From assembly GCF_040676615.1 (NCBI RefSeq), contig NZ_JBFAPI010000019.1, forward strand, positions 66,352 through 130,351: DNA of 64,000 nt. Reading direction: 5' to 3'. Source of the DNA: Asanoa sp040676615 (GTDB taxonomy: Bacteria; Actinomycetota; Actinomycetes; Mycobacteriales; Micromonosporaceae). Positions within the stretch are counted from its first letter, which is position 1; every line of letters starts with the position of its first letter. Below, piece after piece: positions 59,016 to 64,000 of the stretch. Made by a program: the position numbers and the translations under genes. The notes under the pieces were generated by a model. It searched no databases. It saw only the letters and a list, made by a program, of their open reading frames with translations, and was not told the origin of the DNA.

Positions 59016-59951
59016 ATGCGCCGAGTCCGCTTCTATCAATATGGCGGTCCGGAGGTACTCCGCCTCGAACAGGCCCCGACGCCCGAACCGGGGCCCGGCG
59101 AGCTCCTGGTGCAGACCGAAGCCATCGGCGTGACACTGCCGTCGGTGCGCAAAGTCCGCGGCGAAGGCGACCGGGCGCCGCTGCCGGGCGTGCTCGGCGG
59201 GGAGATCGCCGGGCAGGTCATCGCGGTTGGCCCACAGGTGGTCGGCTTCACGGTCGGGGATCGGGTCACATCGCTGCCCTTCACCGGCTCCTACGCCGAT
59301 GTGGTCCTCGCTCCCATCCACACGGCAAGCCGCATCCCCGACGACGCGAGCTGCGTGCAGGCTGTCGCGCTGATCCGCAGCGGACACGTCGCGCTGGCGG
59401 CACTCTGGACCGCCAACGTCACCCCGACCGAATCCGTACTGATCACCGGGGCAGCCAGCGGCGTGGGTCACCTCGCGGTCCAACTGGCAAAGATCCAGGG
59501 AGTCAAGCGGGTCGTGGCGGCCGTCAGCTCACCCGACAAAGCGACCTTCCTGCGCCGCCTCGGCGCGGACGAAGTAGTCGTCTACGGCAGCGACAACTGG
59601 GGCGATCCCGTCGACGTCGTACTCGACGGCGTCGGCGGCGAGCTACTCCCCCGCTCTATCGCCGCACTCCGCGCCGGCGGACGGCTGATCTTCTTCAACT
59701 CCGGTGGTGGCACAGTGCCCGCATTCGACCTGCTGGCGGGCTCCAAGACCATCACCGGCCTCACCATGGCCCGGTTCGCCACCGCCCGACGCGAGCTCTA
59801 CGACCACCATCACGAGCGACTGTGGCAGCTCCACCAGACCGGGCAGCTACGAGCCGTCGTACACGCCGAAATCCCCTTGTCCAACGCCGCATCAGCCCAC
59901 GAGATCATCGAGGCCCGCGCCAACCTCGGCAAAGTGGTTCTCCGTCCCTGA
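59016..59951 (+). CDS. Zinc-independent quinone oxidoreductase-like MDR dehydrogenase
   Basis: 311 residues from ATG 59016, with GGAGG at 59006-59010. It has the GroES-like N-terminal domain (MRRVRFYQYGGPEVLRLEQAPTPEPGPGELLVQ) and the NADPH-binding motif LITGAASGVGHLAVQLAK. The Cys cluster of zinc alcohol dehydrogenases is absent, as in quinone/enone reductases. It probably reduces quinones or reactive carbonyls and is controlled by the divergent MarR regulator. Confidence 0.9.
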   Translation: MRRVRFYQYGGPEVLRLEQAPTPEPGPGELLVQTEAIGVTLPSVRKVRGEGDRAPLPGVLGGEIAGQVIAVGPQVVGFTVGDRVTSLPFTGSYADVVLAPIHTASRIPDDASCVQAVALIRSGHVALAALWTANVTPTESVLITGAASGVGHLAVQLAKIQGVKRVVAAVSSPDKATFLRRLGADEVVVYGSDNWGDPVDVVLDGVGGELLPRSIAALRAGGRLIFFNSGGGTVPAFDLLAGSKTITGLTMARFATARRELYDHHHERLWQLHQTGQLRAVVHAEIPLSNAASAHEIIEARANLGKVVLRP

Positions 59952-60337
59952 CCTGTCGCCAGACAACCGCGCAAAGTGCGGTACCGATCGCCAGGCGACA
60001 GCACCGCGGCGATGACAGCTAGGCGCACACGTTCCGGTTCGCGCCGAACCGAGGCCGCATCGTGTTCGTGCCATCCGAGACCGAGTTCGAGGTCCTCAAC
60101 CAATCACCACCCGTGAACCACCATTTCGCCCCCGCGCGCGCCCCCGGCGCCACGTCTCGAACCCTTCGTAGCGCAGTCCCGCGGCAAGCACGGCCCGCCA
60201 CGGCGGTCCGGCCTATGGCGTCACGGCGCCTTGCGGCGGCGAAGCCGTGGCCGCCGAGCACCATGGGTGCCGCGGCAGCGCGTACACGGATGACCACTTC
60301 GTCCCACGGCTGCTTGCTGCTACCGCTCGCTGACGAT
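59952..60337. other. Gap without a recognised gene
   Basis: Open frames exist on both strands, but none shows a recognisable domain, signal peptide or supported start. Nothing here looks like a terminator or repeat. Confidence 0.5.
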
Positions 60338-60748
60338 CTAGCGGCGCTTGGGAAAGATGGGTCCCTGGTCGGTCCACGTGACACCGTGGTTGCGGCAGAG
60401 GCAGAAAGGGTGACCGACGGGGTCGGTGTAGACGCGCCAACCGTAGCCGTCGGGGCCGATGGAGTCCTGCTGCAGGGTCGCGCCGAGGGCGAGGACGCGG
60501 CTCTGCTCGGCCTCGATGTCGTCGACTTCGAAGTCGAGGTGGAACTGTTTGGGGTGCTCGCTGTCGGGCCACTGCGGGGCGCGGTACTCCGCCACCGCGT
60601 TGAAGGCCAACTCGATCTCGCCGAACTGGATACCGGCCCAGTTCTCGTCGCTGCCCTCTTTGACCGGTCGACCCGTCACCTCGGAGTAGAAGGCCGCCAG
60701 CATCATCGTGTCCGGGCAGTCGATGATGAAATCCGTGAGTCGGAGCAT
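60338..60748 (-). CDS. VOC-family (glyoxalase/bleomycin-resistance-like) protein
   Basis: 136 residues with the two-module VOC fold. Module 1 is MLRLTDFIIDCPDTMMLAAFYSEVTGRPV, and module 2 is QFHLDFEVDDIEAEQSRVLALGATLQ ... GYGWRVYTDPVGHPFCLC. The His and Glu positions of VOC metal sites are partly kept (HLDFEV, GHPFCL). The family covers isomerases, dioxygenases and binding proteins; a function cannot be assigned. It stands alone. Confidence 0.85.
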   Translation of the reverse strand: MLRLTDFIIDCPDTMMLAAFYSEVTGRPVKEGSDENWAGIQFGEIELAFNAVAEYRAPQWPDSEHPKQFHLDFEVDDIEAEQSRVLALGATLQQDSIGPDGYGWRVYTDPVGHPFCLCRNHGVTWTDQGPIFPKRR

Positions 60749-61172
60749 TCGGTGATCCTGCCACGTGCCTAAAGCAGGAGTTTGGGATGACCTCGTCGTA
60801 CGACGTCTGCAGAGCCTGGCGCGAAGGGCGACACCGATCAGGCCGATCGTGTTGTCGCGGGCTGCGCAGCCGCGACAGCGACCCGGACGGCCGGGGCCCG
60901 GCGTCGAGGAAGCCCCACGGCTCGGCGACGAGGTAATCGCCGCAGCTCACCGGAGCGCCCAACGCCGACACGACTCGGCAGACCTCATCCGGCAGGCCCA
61001 TCGACTCCAGCTCAGCTGGCCGGGCCCGCCGCACCGCGCCTCGGACCGTCGGAACAACTCGGACGAGATGGCCCTTGCCAAGGCTTCTACCCGTTCCACC
61101 CTCGACCCCGGAACGCGATCGTTGAACCCTTACACAGACTGGAAGCTGTCGCCGTCCACCGCGACGATGCGG
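60749..61172. other. Gap with possible gene debris
   Basis: No complete gene is seen. On the minus strand near 60900-61030 the frame reads ELESMGLPDEVCRVVSALGAPVSCGDYLVAEPWGFLD, which has a protein-like composition but no start or continuation and no family I recognise. It may be a remnant. Confidence 0.35.
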
Positions 61173-61910
61173 CTAGCGGTTCAGAAGCTTGTCGTAGTCC
61201 ACGACATCGGCATCAGCCGGAGCTTTGATGTCGAAAGTCTTACCGAAGTCGCTGAACTGGACAAGGGTCGCGTTGCCAGGGGCGCCTTGCAGCAGCATCG
61301 GGTACGGTTCGCCGGTCTTCGCGACAAACAAGGCGGCGCCACCTTGGCCGCCGTCGACCACGCTGACACACTCGACATCGGCGATCGTCCGGGGTTCTCC
61401 CATGCTCAGAGCGCCCTCGGCAACCAACATCTGATCGACGTCGAAGCCGCCGAACAGCTCGGAAAATTCGTTCTTGCCCGCCGACAGCCGTGCCCACCCT
61501 GTGCCGATGGCCTTCTCGATGTTCTTGGCGGCAGCCGCACCCCTCGTCACCGCCCAAAGTTCCTCGTCGGGACGGATGTACTGCTGGCCAGCAACCTCCA
61601 GCAGGTCCAGCGAACCCTGGCCCGGGATCGCGATCCGGCCAGCAAGGTCGCTGCCGCTGACGTTCACGTGGAACCCCATCGCGAAGCTGTCGGCGCTGAG
61701 GCTTCCGTCGACGCGGTAGGACTTGGCCGTCTCCAGCGCCGCCTTGGCCCGCTCGATGATCTGCTCCGGCGACTGACCAGCGACACCGCTGCCCACCTGG
61801 CCAGCCGAGGCATCGGATGCCGACCCACCCGCGCCGCCGTCGCCGCACCCAGCGGCCAGAACGGCCACCAGTGTGATCGGCAGCGTCCACGTCATCGACC
61901 GAATCCTCAT
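61173..61910 (-). CDS. LppX/LprAFG-like lipoprotein
   Basis: 245 residues. The lipoprotein signal ends LVAVLAAGC, with Cys22 lipidated, followed by a Gly/Ser-rich linker. The body matches the LppX/LprAFG pattern: SPEQIIERAKAALETAKSYRVDGSL, GQGSLDLLEVAGQQYIRPDEELWAV and a curved beta-sheet domain. In mycobacteria these proteins carry lipids to the outer envelope; in other actinobacteria the role is less clear. Confidence 0.85.
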   Translation of the reverse strand: MRIRSMTWTLPITLVAVLAAGCGDGGAGGSASDASAGQVGSGVAGQSPEQIIERAKAALETAKSYRVDGSLSADSFAMGFHVNVSGSDLAGRIAIPGQGSLDLLEVAGQQYIRPDEELWAVTRGAAAAKNIEKAIGTGWARLSAGKNEFSELFGGFDVDQMLVAEGALSMGEPRTIADVECVSVVDGGQGGAALFVAKTGEPYPMLLQGAPGNATLVQFSDFGKTFDIKAPADADVVDYDKLLNR

Positions 61911-62097
61911 ATACGTTCGCGCCCTTCTGCCTCCGCCACAACTGCCGGAGGGACGTTAGGTAGCCGCAGCCACGCACACACGTCACGATCACATGTCGAT
62001 GGACGTCCCAACTCGGGACCGCGTGACGAGTGACCGGTGACTGCTCGGGTTCATGATCGTCTCACCCGATGGTCTGGTTGACTGACCCGGAAATGAG

Positions 62098-62805
62098 ATG
62101 GACATGTTGACAGACGCCACCCGGCCGCGGGACGTGGTGCTCGCGGCCGGAGCCTGGCTCGGTGAAGCCCTCGCATCGGACGGATTTCGATGGACGCCGA
62201 GCAAGCTTCGACTGCAACGAAACGTCGACGGGCTCAAACACCAGGTCCACGTCCAGCCCCGCCCATACAACCGCACCGGCGAATGCGTCGAAGTCGGCAC
62301 GATCCTCAACGTTCGGGATCGCGCCCTGGCACGCTGGCGACAAGCCAACCCGGACCGCGTGATCAGCGGAGGCGACGCCGTCTGCGGTCACCAGCTCGGC
62401 TACGCCGCCGGCCGCTCGGACGGCCGTCTCTATGGCGACGTGTCAGACGGCGACATCGACCTGACCGACCCTGCCCAGCGCGAGCAACGGCTCCAACGCT
62501 TCGTCAGCATGTTCCGCGAAGCGATACTTCCCTGGTTCGCCGAGGCCAGCGAACCCGGCCTCATCGTGGGCTCACGGGCCGGCGACCACACCAACGACCC
62601 GACCTCGGTGGTCGAGTGGCTCGCCAGCAGAGACCGCCCAGACCTCATCGCGGCGTACGCGCAGCGATACCTCTCCCGCATCGCGGACGCCGACGAGTCC
62701 TACGCCAAAGGCGTGGCCATGGCCCGATCCGGGCAATCCAGCCCAAGCACCACCAATCAAGCGACCGCCCTCGGATGGTCGGTCACGAGACTCACCGAGA
62801 CCTAG
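62098..62805 (+). CDS. Uncharacterised protein (weakly DUF4304-like)
   Basis: 235 residues from ATG 62098 or ATG 62104; no strong ribosome site is visible. The N-terminal part (LASDGFRWTPSKLRLQRNVDGLKHQVHVQPRPYNRTGECVEVGTILNVRD) resembles DUF4304-type proteins. The C-terminal half is helical (QRLQRFVSMFREAILPWFAEAS, PDLIAAYAQRYLSRIADADES). Cytoplasmic. Function unknown. Confidence 0.6.
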   Translation: MDMLTDATRPRDVVLAAGAWLGEALASDGFRWTPSKLRLQRNVDGLKHQVHVQPRPYNRTGECVEVGTILNVRDRALARWRQANPDRVISGGDAVCGHQLGYAAGRSDGRLYGDVSDGDIDLTDPAQREQRLQRFVSMFREAILPWFAEASEPGLIVGSRAGDHTNDPTSVVEWLASRDRPDLIAAYAQRYLSRIADADESYAKGVAMARSGQSSPSTTNQATALGWSVTRLTET

Positions 62806-62884
62806 GCCGGATCGCACTGTTCCGCCATTTCTATCGCGCAGACGCGATCACGATCACCAGGTCAGTCTCCGGTGATAGCTGACC

Positions 62885-63026
62885 AGCGGATGCGCTCGCC
62901 GCGGGGCTGGCCGACGACGCCGAGATCGACGCGCATCTGGCCGCCGTCGACGCCGGCGAGCTCGACCTCACCCTCGCGCCGCTGATCTCAGCATGGGGAC
63001 GGCACCCGGGCTACCTAACCCGCCTG
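62885..63026 (+). pseudogene. Gene fragment, possibly a methyltransferase C-terminus
   Basis: One frame reads DALAAGLADDAEIDAHLAAVDAGELDLTLAPLISAWGRHPG, with strong coding character, directly after a TGA and without a start. It recalls the C-terminal ends of actinobacterial SAM-dependent methyltransferases, but this is from memory and unproven. The region 62806-63114 holds nothing else. Confidence 0.35.
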
Positions 63027-63114
63027 AAGATTTGTCGCCTCGTACGTGATCTCCGTCGAGGTAGGCACCCACGGCGGACGCGCCCGCTCCCACCAGCCCT
63101 GACAGCAACCACCG

Positions 63115-63915
63115 TTACGACCGGACGGGAAGCGCAAGGGTATCGCCGCGGGCGATGGGATGGACCTCGGTGACGCCGAGGTCGCGGGCGCGGTCGACGA
63201 AATCGTTCAGGGGCGACGTGAAGACGCTGTAGTCGTCATAGTGCACCGGCACGGTCAGGGCCGGCCTGATCAGGTTGACGAGTTCGGCACCCTGTCGCCC
63301 GTCCATCGTCAAGAGCAGACCGAGCAGGCGCGTCCCGCCGAGATGAATGATCATCGCATCGACGTCGCCGCATCTCTTCGGGATCTCCGACAGGAGCGGG
63401 CGCATCAGCGTGTCACCTGTCACGTAGAGGCGAAGTAGGGATCTGGCGCCGACCTCGAGTTCGAGGACCGAGCCCATCACGTCGGGCAGGAGGCGGTCGG
63501 CGAGACCCGGGCCGTGTTGGCCGGGCACAGCGGTGATGCGCAGCAGTTGTTCACCACGGTGCAGGGTGTTCGTGCTCCAGGTCGGTAGGCCCTGGACATC
63601 GGTGAAGTTCCAGCGCCGCAGCCGAGCGGTGGCTTGCGGCGTCGTAATGATCGCGAGGTCATGCGGCAACCTGTCCCGCGCGACCCCGTCGAAGTGGTCG
63701 CCGTGCAGGTGCGACAACAGCACCGCGTCCACGGCCGGCAGCGAATCGATGCCCGCCGGGCCGATCAGTCGGCGGGTGAAGGCGCCGTAGCCGAGGTGGA
63801 CCCGGCTTCCCGCCGGCACGAAGTTCGGGTCGGTCAGCAGTGTGAACTCGCCGAGCCGCAGCAGTGTCGTCGCGTTACCGATGAACGTCACGCTGGCGAC
63901 CAGGCTTGGGTTCAT
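63115..63915 (-). CDS. MBL-fold metallo-hydrolase (UlaG-like)
   Basis: 266 residues from ATG 63915, with GGGAAGGTGG upstream; GTG 63924 is the alternative. The metal motif SHLHGDHFDG (His69-His74) is followed by PGQHGPG, YVTGDTLM and VPVHYDDYSVF with further His and Asp ligands. It resembles UlaG-type lactonases or phosphodiesterases acting on small molecules. It is the last gene in the window. Confidence 0.9.
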   Translation of the reverse strand: MNPSLVASVTFIGNATTLLRLGEFTLLTDPNFVPAGSRVHLGYGAFTRRLIGPAGIDSLPAVDAVLLSHLHGDHFDGVARDRLPHDLAIITTPQATARLRRWNFTDVQGLPTWSTNTLHRGEQLLRITAVPGQHGPGLADRLLPDVMGSVLELEVGARSLLRLYVTGDTLMRPLLSEIPKRCGDVDAMIIHLGGTRLLGLLLTMDGRQGAELVNLIRPALTVPVHYDDYSVFTSPLNDFVDRARDLGVTEVHPIARGDTLALPVRS

Positions 63916-63945
63916 CCCGCCCACCTTCCCTGACGGGCGGAGTCC

Positions 63946-64000
63946 ATTCGGGGCGGGGGGGCCCCGGGGGGGGGGGGGGGGGGCCCCCCGGGGGCCCGGC
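63946..64000. other. G/C homopolymer end, probably artefact
   Basis: The last bases are long runs of G and C (over 20 G residues with short C runs). This is unlike any other part of the window and typical of a poor sequence or contig end. Confidence 0.75.

Noticed and set aside
60019..60384. 121-codon minus-strand frame in the gap before the VOC gene
   Set aside because: It has no domain or ribosome site, its composition is not like that of neighbouring proteins, and it overlaps the VOC gene end.

Overview
This 64-kb window is very GC-rich, densely coding chromosomal DNA from an actinobacterium. The family Micromonosporaceae is my best guess, from codon bias, many GntR/LacI sugar operons, frequent GTG/TTG starts, an orn/tRNA-His pair and leaderless promoters; no rRNA or other marker settles it. 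There are no insertion sequences, CRISPR arrays or phage genes. The last ~50 bases are a G/C homopolymer run that looks like a sequence-end artefact.

Layout. 1-4032 (minus): an enolase paralogue cut by the window edge, a small-molecule kinase, two GntR regulators and an esterase. 4185-16030 (plus): a ten-gene sugar operon of GntR regulator, binding protein, two ABC permeases, GH38-type glycosidase, glucarate-dehydratase-like enzyme, mutarotase-like protein, SDR, Tat-exported DUF5005-like protein and SMP-30 lactonase. The enzyme set fits a non-phosphorylative oxidative sugar pathway. 16027-19984 (minus): a self-contained PTS-type dihydroxyacetone kinase (dhaK, dhaL, EI, dhaM, HPr as separate genes). 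20134-22517 (minus): a LacI regulator and two uncharacterised proteins. 22742-33990 (plus): an operon divergent from it, with a Dpp-type ABC importer, two histidine phosphatases, an EEP-family protein, two FGGY kinases and a 2-hydroxyacid dehydrogenase. Two LacI palindromes 157 bp apart lie in the divergent promoter.

33987-46914 is housekeeping and mixed: M23 peptidase, hydrolase, SMR pump with a molybdopterin oxidoreductase, MerR/MFS pair, SigE-family sigma factor with a membrane partner, tRNA-His, oligoribonuclease and a GT87 mannosyltransferase-like protein. 47045-49915 encodes a 956-residue membrane protein with a long repetitive tail. 50067-56686 is an ECF sigma/anti-sigma locus tied to copper and envelope redox functions (YcnI, CopC-CopD, MauE/DoxX, DsbA-like, a His-motif membrane protein, Bcp). 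Two promoters there share GGAACC-N16-CGACTA and place the start codon exactly 7 nt further on, in both directions.

56741-64000 is accessory in character: a tRNA with anticodon UAG but a short variable arm, a very long hairpin, a decayed regulator/hydrolase pair with its inverted repeat still intact, a MarR/oxidoreductase pair with two matched operators, single small genes, a gene fragment and several non-coding gaps. The strongest candidates for undescribed biology are the ECF copper/redox regulon, the LacI-controlled kinase/phosphatase operon beside the stand-alone PTS relay, the unusual tRNA, and the repeat-tail membrane protein.
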